This document shows, piece after piece, positions 52,201-60,213 of a DNA stretch of 64,000 bases (position 1 is its first letter; each line of letters starts with the position of its first letter). The translations under genes were made by a program, and so were the position numbers. The stretch comes from Pelomonas sp. Root1237 (lineage in GTDB: Bacteria > Pseudomonadota > Gammaproteobacteria > Burkholderiales > Burkholderiaceae_C), in NCBI RefSeq assembly GCF_001425055.1, contig NZ_LMDK01000002.1:62001-126000 (forward strand), given 5' to 3'. Under the pieces are notes generated by a model. It saw only the letters and a list, made by a program, of their open reading frames with translations, was not told where the DNA came from and did not search any database.

Positions 52201-53664
52201 TCAAGCCGTGCCACCCACCGTCAATCCCTCGATCCGCAACGTCGGCTGCCCGACCCCCACCGGCACGCTCTGCCCTTCCTTGCCGCAGACGCCCACACCG
52301 GTGTCCAGCGCCATGTCATTGCCGATCATGCTGACGCGGGTCAGCGCGTCCGGGCCGTTGCCAATGATGGTGGCACCCTTGACCGGGTACTGGATCTTGC
52401 CGTTCTCGACCCAGTAGGCCTCGCTGGCCGAGAACACGAACTTGCCGCTGGTGATGTCGACCTGGCCGCCGCCGAAGTTGGTGGCGTACAGGCCCTTCTT
52501 GATCGACGCGACGATCTCCTTGGGATCGTCCTTGCCGCCCAGCATGTAGGTGTTGGTCATGCGCGGCATCGGCACATGGGCATAGCTCTCGCGGCGGCCG
52601 TTGCCGGTCGGGGCGACCTTCATCAGCCGCGCATTCATCGCGTCCTGGATATAGCCCTTCAGGATGCCGTCCTCGATCAGCACATTGCGCTGGCTGGCAC
52701 AGCCCTCGTCGTCGACGTTGAGCGAGCCGCGGCGGTCGGGGATGGTGCCGTCGTCCAGCACCGTCACGCCCTTGGAAGCCACGCGCTGGCCGATGCGGCC
52801 GGCAAAGGCGCTCGAGCCCTTGCGGTTGAAGTCGCCCTCCAGGCCGTGGCCAACAGCTTCATGCAGCAGCACACCGGGCCAGCCCGGGCCGACCACGACG
52901 ACCATCTCGCCGGCCGGCGCCGGGCGGCTTTCCAGATTCGTCAGCGCGGCGTGCACCGCCTGCTCGACATAGCTGGCGATCATCTCGTCAGTGAAATAGG
53001 CCAGGCCGAAGCGCCCACCGCCGCCGCCCGAGCCGACCTCGCGGCGGCCATTGCTCTCGGCGATGACGGTGATGGACAGGCGCACCAGCGGGCGCACGTC
53101 CGCTGCCAGCGTGCCGTCGGCACGCGCGATCAGCACCACCTCGTGCTCAGCGGCCAGGCCGGCCATGACCTGAGCGACGCGCGGGTCCTTGGCGCGGGCC
53201 ATCTTCTCGGCGCGCTCCAGCAGTGCGACCTTGGCGGCACTGTCGAGGCTGGCAATGGGGTCGGACACGCCGTACAGCTCGCGGCTGCCGGCCACGCGAC
53301 CCTGCGAAGGCACCTTGACCTTCTTGCTCTGCCCAGCCGCGGCGATGGTGCGCACGGTGCGCGCGGCATCCAGCAGCGAATCGAGCGAGATGTCGTCCGA
53401 GTAGGCGAATGCCGTCTTCTCGCCGGCCACGGCGCGCACGCCGACGCCTTGGTCGATGCTGAAGCTGCCGCTCTTGACGATACCCTCCTCCAGGCTCCAG
53501 CCCTCGGCGCGCGTGGTCTGGAAGTAGAGGTCGGCGTCGTCGACGCGATGCTCGGTGATGAGGCGCAACGCCTGCGAGAGCGAGGCCTCGGTCAGGCCGA
53601 AGGGCTCCAGCAGTTGCGAGCGGGCGGTGGCCAGGCGGGCCAGGGTGGGTTCGACGGCGATCAT
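52201..53664 (-). CDS. tldD: Metalloprotease TldD
   Basis: 487 residues. The zinc motif HEAVGHGLEGD (HExxxH), upstream DQGVGVRAVAGEKTAFAYSDD and C-terminal CGKEGQSVPVGVGQPTLRIEGLTVGG are diagnostic. TldD works with TldE/PmbA to degrade unfolded peptides and mature small peptides such as microcins. No tldE is adjacent. The gap to the aroG leader is only 59 bases, in which the aroG promoter must lie if it is separate. Confidence 0.96.
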   Translation of the reverse strand: MIAVEPTLARLATARSQLLEPFGLTEASLSQALRLITEHRVDDADLYFQTTRAEGWSLEEGIVKSGSFSIDQGVGVRAVAGEKTAFAYSDDISLDSLLDAARTVRTIAAAGQSKKVKVPSQGRVAGSRELYGVSDPIASLDSAAKVALLERAEKMARAKDPRVAQVMAGLAAEHEVVLIARADGTLAADVRPLVRLSITVIAESNGRREVGSGGGGGRFGLAYFTDEMIASYVEQAVHAALTNLESRPAPAGEMVVVVGPGWPGVLLHEAVGHGLEGDFNRKGSSAFAGRIGQRVASKGVTVLDDGTIPDRRGSLNVDDEGCASQRNVLIEDGILKGYIQDAMNARLMKVAPTGNGRRESYAHVPMPRMTNTYMLGGKDDPKEIVASIKKGLYATNFGGGQVDITSGKFVFSASEAYWVENGKIQYPVKGATIIGNGPDALTRVSMIGNDMALDTGVGVCGKEGQSVPVGVGQPTLRIEGLTVGGTA

Positions 53665-53799
53665 GGCTTGATTCTAGGAAGTCGGGCGTCAGGCATTGGA
53701 AGACATGGACATCCTTCTTTACCGGCAGGGTGTCAGCCGCGCGGAAAAAGGCGTCGTTGTGGACAGACCTTGCAACCCGACGTCCCCAAGGAGTCCCCG

Positions 53800-54126
53800 A
53801 TGAAGACCTTTCACAAAGCCCTGATTGCCCTGCTGACCCTCTCCGGTGCCAGCGCCTTCGCACAGACGCCCGGCACCAACACGCCTCGCATCGACCAGCG
53901 CGAGGCGAACCAGCAGGCCCGGATCGCGCAAGGCGCCGCCAGCGGCAGCCTGACGGCCCACGAGACCCAGCGCCTGGAGAAGGAACAGGCTCGCGTCGAC
54001 CACGCCGAGGCGAAGGCCAAGGCCGACGGCACCGTCACCGCCAAAGAGCGCCGCCGCCTGACCGCCATGCAAGACGGCGCCAGCCGCGACATCCACCGCA
54101 AGAAGCACAACGCCCGGGAGCAGTGA
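53800..54126 (+). CDS. Small exported helical protein
   Basis: 108 residues. Signal peptide MKTFHKALIALLTLSGASAFAQ, then a highly charged helical part with repeated Gln/Ala/Lys/Glu (QREANQQARIAQGAASGSLTAHETQRLEKEQARVDHAEAKAKADGTVTAKERRRLTAMQ). The two segments GSLTAHETQRLEKEQARV and GTVTAKERRRLTAMQD look like a duplicated unit. AAGGAG lies before the ATG. Found in many Burkholderiales as a hypothetical periplasmic protein; function unknown. Confidence 0.75.
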   Translation: MKTFHKALIALLTLSGASAFAQTPGTNTPRIDQREANQQARIAQGAASGSLTAHETQRLEKEQARVDHAEAKAKADGTVTAKERRRLTAMQDGASRDIHRKKHNAREQ

Positions 54127-54182
54127 CGCAACGCAGCCGCGTGTCGAGCCAGATGACCCATGCATTACGCCTGCTAACAAAT

Positions 54183-54212
54183 CCATCCCTGGCGGTGGCC
54201 TGCTAGGGATGG
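54183..54212. terminator. Hairpin after the small exported protein gene
   Basis: CCATCCCT (54183-54190) pairs with AGGGATGG (54205-54212), 8 bp perfect with a 14-base loop. No T-run follows, so it is a weak terminator candidate. Confidence 0.4.
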
Positions 54213-54275
54213 CCGGCGAGGCGAGGCCCCGCACAGCATGCGGCGTATCCGTCCTTCACGGATTTGGAGCGCCGC

Positions 54276-55463
54276 ATGAAGCTTTTCCCGCTCGCCACGC
54301 TGGCCCTGGCCGCTGCTGCCGGTCCTGCCTTCGCCGCCACCCTGGTCGGCTCGGGCTATGAGCAGCCCGTCTTCCTGACCGCCCCCAGCGGCGATTCGCG
54401 GCTCTTCATCGTTGAGAAGACCGGGCGCATCAAGGTGCAGGACAGCGGCGGCACTGTTTCGACCTGGCTCAACCTGTCTGGGCAGGTCGACACCGGCGGC
54501 GAGCGCGGCCTGCTGGGCCTGGCCTTCGACCCCGGCTTCGCGAACAACGGCCGCTTCTATGTCGACTACATCGACAAGACGACACTGAGCACCGTCGTCG
54601 CGAGCTACACCGTCAACGGCGCAGGTGCCGTGGACCTGGCCAGCGCCAAGACGGTCATCACGGTGGCCCAGCCGGCCGGGCGCAGCAACCACAAGGCGGG
54701 CTGGATCGGCTTCAGCGCCGCGGATCCTGGCCATCTCTACGTGGCCACCGGCGACGGCGGCAGCGGCAACGACCCCGACAACAACGCCCAGAACCTTTCC
54801 AGCAACCTCGGCAAGCTGCTGCGCATCACGCCCAACGCCGCGGGCGGCTACACGGTGCCAACGGACAACCCCTTTGTCGGCGTGGCCGGCAATGACGAGA
54901 TCTGGGCCTATGGCTTGCGCAACCCCTACCGCAACAGCTTCGACCGCCAGACGGGCGACCTGTGGATTGGCGACGTGGGCCAGGGCGCGCGGGAAGAAGT
55001 GGATTTCGCTTCCGCTGCCTCGGGCCTCGGCCGTGGCGCCAACTACGGCTGGCGCGTGCGCGAGGGCACGATCGCTACGCCCGGGATCAGCGACCCCACG
55101 CCGCCCAACCTGACCGAGCCTATCTACGACTACGGCCGCGCCAACGGCGATGCCACCGTCATTGGCGGCTATGTCTACCGTGGCGGCGCGGATGCCAGCC
55201 TTGAGGGCAAATACGTGTTCGGCGACTACATCTCCGGCCGCATCTGGACCCTGAACGGCGGTACCGCCACGCCACTGGCCTCGCCCTTCGGCGGCTCGAC
55301 GCTGACCAGCTTCGGCGAAGGAGGCAATGGCGCCCTCTATGCCGTCGGCATTGACGGCAATGTCTATCTGCTCGCTGCCGCGGTGCCCGAGCCCGCGCCC
55401 GCGCTGTTGCTGGCCCTGGGCCTGGCGGCCGGCAGCCTCTTCACTCGTCGCCGCCGCGCTTGA
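54276..55463 (+). CDS. Secreted PQQ-type sugar dehydrogenase-like beta-propeller with PEP-CTERM signal
   Basis: 395 residues from the ATG at 54276 (GGAG 6 bases upstream). Signal peptide MKLFPLATLALAAAAGPAFA. Propeller motifs of the glucose/sorbosone dehydrogenase family: SRLFIVEKTGRIKV, ERGLLGLAFDPGF, GRFYVDYID, NHKAGWIGFS, LYVATGDGGSGNDPDNNAQ and DEIWAYGLRNPYRNSFDRQTGDLWIGDVGQGAREEVDF. The C terminus AVPEPAPALLLALGLAAGSLFTRRRRA is a PEP-CTERM sorting signal. Probably a surface-located sugar or aldose oxidoreductase; whether it binds PQQ is not shown. The 3' end overlaps rsmI by 23 bases. Confidence 0.85.
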   Translation: MKLFPLATLALAAAAGPAFAATLVGSGYEQPVFLTAPSGDSRLFIVEKTGRIKVQDSGGTVSTWLNLSGQVDTGGERGLLGLAFDPGFANNGRFYVDYIDKTTLSTVVASYTVNGAGAVDLASAKTVITVAQPAGRSNHKAGWIGFSAADPGHLYVATGDGGSGNDPDNNAQNLSSNLGKLLRITPNAAGGYTVPTDNPFVGVAGNDEIWAYGLRNPYRNSFDRQTGDLWIGDVGQGAREEVDFASAASGLGRGANYGWRVREGTIATPGISDPTPPNLTEPIYDYGRANGDATVIGGYVYRGGADASLEGKYVFGDYISGRIWTLNGGTATPLASPFGGSTLTSFGEGGNGALYAVGIDGNVYLLAAAVPEPAPALLLALGLAAGSLFTRRRRA

Positions 55464-56361
55464 GGGCCAGACCGGCGTCGTAGAGGCGGTTGCGCGGCGC
55501 GCCGCTGATCTGCGCGGCCAGGGCGACGGCCTGCTTGAGCGGCAATTCGGCGACGAGCAGGGCCAGCACGCGCAGGGCCTCAGTGGGCAGTTCATCGTCC
55601 GCCGCGGCCTGCGGCGCCAAGGCATGCAGCACGAGGACGAACTCGCCACGCTGGCGCTGGGCGTCGGCCGCGAGCCAGGCCGGCAGCGTCGCAGCCTCGG
55701 CGGTGTGGATGCTCTCGAACTGCTTGGTCAGCTCGCGGCAGACCGTCACGCGGCGCGTCGGCGCCAGTTCGGCCAGCAGTGCAATCACCTCGACGATACG
55801 GTGCGGCGCCTCGAACACGACCTGGCTCTGGCCTTCCACAGCCAGCACCGCCTGCAGCGCCGTGCGGCGTTCGCCGGCCTTGGTCGGCAGGAAGCCGGCA
55901 AACGCAAAGCCCCGGGCCGCCGTGTCGCCAGCCACACTAAGGGCCGTCACCGCGCTGCTCGGCCCGGGCAGGGGCAGCACGCGGTAGCCGGCTGCGACCA
56001 CCTCCTGCACGAGCACGGCGCCGGGGTCCGAGATGGCCGGCGTGCCGGCGTCGGAGGCATAGGCCACGCGCTCACCAGCGGCCAGCCGTGCGAGGACAGT
56101 GGCGCTGGCCTCGCGCTCGTTGTGCTGGTGCAGCGCGATCAGCGGCTTGTGCAGGCCCAGATGGCGCAGCAACTGAGCTCCCTGGCGCGTGTCCTCGCAG
56201 GCCAGGGCATCGGCCAGGCTTAAGGCATGGATGGCGCGCAAAGAGATATCAGCCAGATTGCCGATCGGCGTCGCGACGAGATAGAGCGTGGCGGCCGGAT
56301 ACTGCTGGCCGCCGGCTGCGGCTTGTGCGGCCTGACGAAGCACAGAGGCATCAATGTTCAA
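55441..56361 (-). CDS. rsmI: 16S rRNA (cytidine(1402)-2'-O)-methyltransferase
   Basis: 306 residues. ATLYLVATPIGNLADISLRAIHAL, CEDTRQGAQLLRHLG, YASDAGTPAISDPGAVLV and PGPSSAVTALSVAG are RsmI motifs. It methylates C1402 in the ribosomal decoding centre with RsmH. The start is TTG (56361) or GTG (56343). The TTG would overlap the yraN start, which lies on the other strand, by 8 bases; the pair rsmI-yraN is classical. Confidence 0.95.
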   Translation of the reverse strand: MNIDASVLRQAAQAAAGGQQYPAATLYLVATPIGNLADISLRAIHALSLADALACEDTRQGAQLLRHLGLHKPLIALHQHNEREASATVLARLAAGERVAYASDAGTPAISDPGAVLVQEVVAAGYRVLPLPGPSSAVTALSVAGDTAARGFAFAGFLPTKAGERRTALQAVLAVEGQSQVVFEAPHRIVEVIALLAELAPTRRVTVCRELTKQFESIHTAEAATLPAWLAADAQRQRGEFVLVLHALAPQAAADDELPTEALRVLALLVAELPLKQAVALAAQISGAPRNRLYDAGLALKRGGDE

Positions 56362-56746
56362 GTGGGGCTCTCGTTCAAAACCTGACCGGGCCGAGATCGG
56401 CCTGGCGGGCGAGGACGCGGCGCTTGCGCATCTGCAGCGCGCCGGCCTGCGCCTGGTGGAGCGGAATTATCGAGTCGGCGGCGGCCCCAACCGCCGTGCC
56501 GGCGAAGTTGACCTGATCCTGCAGGACCGCGACGGCACCCTGGTCTTCGTCGAGGTGCGGGCAAGGGCGAGCGATTCGCATGGCGGGGCGGCCGCCAGCG
56601 TGACGGCCAGGAAGCAGCAGCGCCTGATCTACGCGGCCCAGCACTATCTGCTGCGCCACGCCAGCCCACCGCCCTGCCGTTTCGACGTCGTCGCCATCGA
56701 CGGCGCTGAACTCACCTGGCTGCAGGCCGCCTTCGATGCGGGTTGA
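56354..56746 (+). CDS. yraN: YraN family protein (UPF0102), endonuclease-like
   Basis: 130 residues. GLAGEDAALAHLQRAGLRLVERNYR and the restriction-endonuclease-like core GEVDLILQDRDGTLVFVEVRARAS (E-D-x9-ExR) are the UPF0102 signature. Role unknown in detail; possibly acts on branched DNA. Divergent from rsmI with overlapping starts. Confidence 0.92.
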   Translation: MFKWGSRSKPDRAEIGLAGEDAALAHLQRAGLRLVERNYRVGGGPNRRAGEVDLILQDRDGTLVFVEVRARASDSHGGAAASVTARKQQRLIYAAQHYLLRHASPPPCRFDVVAIDGAELTWLQAAFDAG

Positions 56747-56785
56747 TACCGACGCTGCTGCTGCGCTGACTATGATCCCGCCCCA

Positions 56786-57364
56786 ATGATCGAGCAACGC
56801 ATCCAGCAGCAATTCTTCGAGAGCGCCGACCTGCTCTACCAAGCCGCCGAGCAACTGGCGCGGCCCCTGGCGATGGCCGCGCAGATGGTGGTGGACGCCG
56901 TCACTGGCGGCAGCCGCATCCTGTGTGCCGGCCAGGGCCTGGCCAGCATGGACGCCGACTACCTGGCCGCCCGCCTGGCCGGCCGCTTCGAGCAGGAGAG
57001 GCCTGGCCTGGCCGCCTGGAGCCTGTCCGCCCAGGCCCGTGACGCCGCGGGCGTGGACCTGGCGCGCCTCCTGCAGGCCCATGGCCACCCGGGTGACGTC
57101 CTCGTCATGATCGAGCCCCTGCGCGAGCAGCGCGACGCCTGGCAGTCAGCCGTGGCCGTGGCCCATGCGCAGGAGATGAGCATCATCGCGTTGACCGCCC
57201 AGCCACCGGGCGCCGCCGACGAATGGCGCGGCCTGCTGCAGGACACCGATATCCAGATCCGCGTCAGCCACGGCCGCGAGCCACGCGTTGTGGAAGCCCA
57301 GCGCGTGCTGCTGCATGCGCTGGTCGACGCCGTCGACCTGCAACTGCTCGGCAGCGACGAATAA
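56786..57364 (+). CDS. SIS-domain protein, DiaA/GmhA-like
   Basis: 192 residues. An N-terminal helix (IEQRIQQQFFESADLLYQAAEQLARPLAMAAQMVVDAVTGG) precedes a phosphosugar-binding SIS fold (RILCAGQGLASMDADYLAARLAGRFEQERPGL). In this position, between yraN and dolP, Proteobacteria carry diaA, whose product binds DnaA and times replication initiation. The Ser/Thr residues that bind phosphosugar in GmhA are poorly conserved here, which fits a DiaA-like role more than an isomerase. Confidence 0.8.
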   Translation: MIEQRIQQQFFESADLLYQAAEQLARPLAMAAQMVVDAVTGGSRILCAGQGLASMDADYLAARLAGRFEQERPGLAAWSLSAQARDAAGVDLARLLQAHGHPGDVLVMIEPLREQRDAWQSAVAVAHAQEMSIIALTAQPPGAADEWRGLLQDTDIQIRVSHGREPRVVEAQRVLLHALVDAVDLQLLGSDE

Positions 57365-57383
57365 CCTTTTCGATGGAAGCCTG

Positions 57384-57995
57384 ATGAAAAAACTCACCCT
57401 GTCCCTGACCGCCGCCATCCTCGCCAGCACGCTTGCCACCGGGTGCGCACCACTGCTGATCGGCGGCGCGATGGTGGGTGGCGTCAGCGTCGCCACCGAC
57501 CGCCGCACCTCGGCCACCCAGCTCGAGGACGAGACCATCGAGATCAAGGCCGGCGCCCGCATCCGCGAGCAGCTGGGCGACAAGGTGCACATCAACGTCA
57601 ACAGCTACAACCGCGTCGCGCTGATCACCGGCGAGGCCCGCAACGAAGCCGACCAAGCTCAGGTGGAGCGCATCGTCGCCGGCGTCGAGAACGTCACCAA
57701 GGTGCTGAACGAGACTGCGGTCACGATGCACAGCGCACTGAGCGGTCGCTCCAACGACGTCGTCATCCAGGGCAAGGTCAAGGCCTCGTTCATCGACGCG
57801 CGCGACCTGCTGAGCAATGCCTTCTACGTTGTCGTCGAGCGCGGCCAGGTCTTCCTGATGGGCCGCGTGACCGAACGCGAGGCCAATCGCGCCACCGAGA
57901 TCGCGCGCCAGGTCGGCGGCGTCAAGAAAGTGATCCGGGCGTTCGAGATCATCAGCGAAGACGAACTCGCTCGCCTCACACCGAAAAAGCAGTAG
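57384..57995 (+). CDS. dolP: Outer membrane lipoprotein with two BON domains (DolP/YraP)
   Basis: 203 residues. MKKLTLSLTAAILASTLATGC is a lipoprotein signal with lipobox. RRTSATQLEDETIEIKAGARIREQLGDKVHINVNSYNRVALITGEARNEADQAQVERIVAGVENV is BON domain 1 and KVKASFIDARDLLSNAFYVVVERGQVFLMGRVTEREANRATEIARQVGGVKKVIRAFEII is BON domain 2. DolP supports outer-membrane integrity and BAM function at division sites. It follows the SIS gene in the usual order. Confidence 0.92.
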   Translation: MKKLTLSLTAAILASTLATGCAPLLIGGAMVGGVSVATDRRTSATQLEDETIEIKAGARIREQLGDKVHINVNSYNRVALITGEARNEADQAQVERIVAGVENVTKVLNETAVTMHSALSGRSNDVVIQGKVKASFIDARDLLSNAFYVVVERGQVFLMGRVTEREANRATEIARQVGGVKKVIRAFEIISEDELARLTPKKQ

Positions 57996-58008
57996 CTCTG
58001 AGCACAGC

Positions 58009-58063
58009 CACAGAGGCACGGAGACGCAGAGGAATTCGCTGAGGCTTTCTCCGTGCCTCTGTG
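58009..58063. terminator. Bidirectional hairpin between dolP and the dehydrogenase gene
   Basis: CACAGAGGCACGGAGA (58009-58024) pairs perfectly over 16 bp with TCTCCGTGCCTCTGTG (58048-58063). A further CCACAGAG/CTCTGTGG pair lies outside it. The genes on both sides converge on it. The loop is long (23 bases) and there is no T-run, so Rho-independent action is uncertain. Confidence 0.65.
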
Positions 58064-58082
58064 ACTCTGTGGCTTTGTTGGG

Positions 58083-58973
58083 TCAGAGACGCTTGATCAA
58101 GCTGGACGTGTCCCAGCGATTCCCGCCCATGGACTGGACGTCCGCATAGAACTGGTCCACCAGCGCCGTCACCGGCAGGCGTGAGCCATTGCGGCGCGCC
58201 TCGTCGAGCACGAGGCCCAAATCCTTGCGCATCCAGTCGACCGCGAAGCCGAAGTCGAACTTGCCTTCGACCATGGTCTTGCCGCGGTTGTCCATCTGCC
58301 AGCTTTGGGCCGCACCCTTGCCGATGACTTCGAGTACCTGGGTCATGTCCAGGCCGGCGTTCTGGCCAAAGCGCACGGCCTCGGACAGGCCCTGCACGAC
58401 ACCGGCGATGCAGATCTGGTTGACCATCTTGGCAAGCTGCCCCGAGCCCGGGCCGCCGAGCAGGGTCACGGCCTTGGCGAAGGCCAGGGCGATGGGTTTC
58501 ACCATGTCAAAAGGGGCCGCATCGCCGCCACACATGACGGTCAGGGCACCGTTGACCGCGCCGGCCTGGCCACCGGATACCGGCGCATCAACGAAGGCGA
58601 CGCCCCGCTTGGCTGCCTCGTCGTGCAGCTCGCGAGCCACGGCCGCCGAGGCTGTGGTGTGGTCCACGAAGACGGCTCCCGAGGTCATACCGGCGAGTGC
58701 ACCTTCGTCGCCGAGCGCCACCGAGCGCAGGTCATCGTCGTTGCCAACACAGCAGAACACGAACTCCGCGCCCCGGGCGGCCTCAGCTGGCGTGGCGGCA
58801 AAGGCACCTCCGTATTCCTTGACCCAGGCCTCGGCCTTGGACTGCGTGCGGTTGTAGACGGTGACCTGGTGGCCAGCGCGCGCCAGATGGCCGGCCATCG
58901 GATGGCCCATGACGCCCAGGCCCAGGAAGGCGACGCGGCGGGCGGGAACGGGGTCGTAGCTGCGGGTGGTCAT
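58083..58973 (-). CDS. NAD(P)-dependent 3-hydroxyisobutyrate dehydrogenase-family oxidoreductase
   Basis: 296 residues. The Rossmann motif VAFLGLGVMGHPMAGHL, DAPVSGGQAGAVNGALTVMCGG and the catalytic Lys in GSGQLAKMVNQ are all present. The C-terminal helical domain has DFGFAVDWMRKDLGLVLDEARRNGSRLP. The family includes tartronate semialdehyde reductase (GlxR) and 3-hydroxyisobutyrate dehydrogenase; the exact substrate is not decided. The ATG at 58973 is used; a TTG 6 bases earlier is also open. Confidence 0.88.
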   Translation of the reverse strand: MTTRSYDPVPARRVAFLGLGVMGHPMAGHLARAGHQVTVYNRTQSKAEAWVKEYGGAFAATPAEAARGAEFVFCCVGNDDDLRSVALGDEGALAGMTSGAVFVDHTTASAAVARELHDEAAKRGVAFVDAPVSGGQAGAVNGALTVMCGGDAAPFDMVKPIALAFAKAVTLLGGPGSGQLAKMVNQICIAGVVQGLSEAVRFGQNAGLDMTQVLEVIGKGAAQSWQMDNRGKTMVEGKFDFGFAVDWMRKDLGLVLDEARRNGSRLPVTALVDQFYADVQSMGGNRWDTSSLIKRL

Positions 58974-58983
58974 GAGCAATGGG

Positions 58984-60120
58984 TCAAAGGATGGTCAGGT
59001 GTTCGGTGCCGCTGGACAGGTCGCCGCTGCGGGCGCGCTCGCTGTTGAGCTTGATCTGCAGGCGCAGGTCGTTGACCGAATCAGCATTGCGCAGCGCGTC
59101 TTCGTAGGTGACCTTGCCGGCCTCGTAGAGGTCGAAGAGGGACTGGTCGAAGGTCTGCATACCTTGCTCGCGGGAGCGCTTCATCAGCTCCTTGATCTCG
59201 GTGATCTCGCCCTTGAAGATCAGGTCTGAGATCAGCGGCGAATTCAGCAGTATCTCGACCGCGGCGACGCGTCCCTTGCCTTCGCGGCGCGGCAGCAGGC
59301 GCTGGCTGATCAGTGCGCGCAGGTTCAGCGACAGGTCCATCAGCAACTGCTGGCGGCGGTCTTCGGGGAAGAAGTTGATGATGCGGTCCAGCGCCTGGTT
59401 GGCACTGTTGGCGTGCAGCGTCGCCATGCACAGGTGGCCGGTCTCGGCGAAGGCCACCGCGTGCTCCATGGTCTCGCGGTCACGCAGCTCGCCCATCAGG
59501 ATGACGTCGGGCGCCTGGCGCAGCGAGTTCTTCAGCGCGGCCTCCCAGCTGTCGGTGTCCAGGCCCAGCTCGCGCTGCGAAACGATGCAGTTCTTGTGCG
59601 GATGCACGAACTCGATCGGGTCCTCGATGGTGACGATGTGGCCGTAGGTCGTCTCGTTGCGCTCGTCGATCATCGCGGCCAGCGACGTGCTCTTGCCCGA
59701 GCCGGTGGCGCCGACGACGATGACCAGGCCGCGCTTGTGCTGCACCACCTCGCGCAGGATGACCGGCAGGTCCAGCGACTGGATGGTGGGCAGCGTCGAC
59801 GGAATCGTCCGCAGCACCAGGCCGACCTGGCCCTGCTGCAGGAAGGCGTTCACGCGAAAGCGCCCGACGCCATGCGGCGAGATCGCGAAGTTGCACTCCT
59901 TGGTGCGCTCGAACTCGGCCGCCTGCTTGTCGTTCATGATGGCCCGCGCCAGCTGCAGCGTGTGCTGGCCGGTCAAGGGCTGGGGCGAGACCTTGGTCAG
60001 CTTGCCGTCCACCTTGATGGCCGGCGGGAACTCGGCCGTCAGGAAGAGGTCGGAGCCCTTGCGCGACAGCATCAGCCGCAGCAGGTCGTTGATGAACTTG
60101 GAGGCCTGATCGCGTTCCAT
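58984..60120 (-). CDS. pilU: Type IV pilus ATPase PilU
   Basis: 378 residues. Walker A VGATGSGKSTS, the Asp box IVTIEDPIEFVHPHKNCIVSQRELG, and the His box ETGHLCMATLHANSANQALDRI. It starts at MERDQASKFINDLLRLMLSRKGSDLFLTAEFPPAIK. PilU is a retraction ATPase that assists PilT. It lies downstream of pilT, as in most pilus gene sets, separated by two hairpins. Confidence 0.95.
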   Translation of the reverse strand: MERDQASKFINDLLRLMLSRKGSDLFLTAEFPPAIKVDGKLTKVSPQPLTGQHTLQLARAIMNDKQAAEFERTKECNFAISPHGVGRFRVNAFLQQGQVGLVLRTIPSTLPTIQSLDLPVILREVVQHKRGLVIVVGATGSGKSTSLAAMIDERNETTYGHIVTIEDPIEFVHPHKNCIVSQRELGLDTDSWEAALKNSLRQAPDVILMGELRDRETMEHAVAFAETGHLCMATLHANSANQALDRIINFFPEDRRQQLLMDLSLNLRALISQRLLPRREGKGRVAAVEILLNSPLISDLIFKGEITEIKELMKRSREQGMQTFDQSLFDLYEAGKVTYEDALRNADSVNDLRLQIKLNSERARSGDLSSGTEHLTIL

Positions 60121-60151
60121 GAATGGCTTTCTATGCGTGCGGCGTTTTGCC

Positions 60152-60213
60152 GTCACTCACGTGGCGAGCCACATGAGTGACGTCAAATTTCCCGGGACTA
60201 GCCCGGGAAATTT
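60152..60213. other. Two stacked stem-loops between pilT and pilU
   Basis: AAATTTCCCGGG (60185-60196) and CCCGGGAAATTT (60202-60213) form a perfect 12-bp stem with a 5-base loop, and the pilT stop codon (60200-60198) lies in its loop and arm. Next to it GTCACTCACGTGG (60152-60164) pairs with CCACATGAGTGAC over 13 bases with one mismatch. Probably limits read-through from pilT into pilU. Confidence 0.7.
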
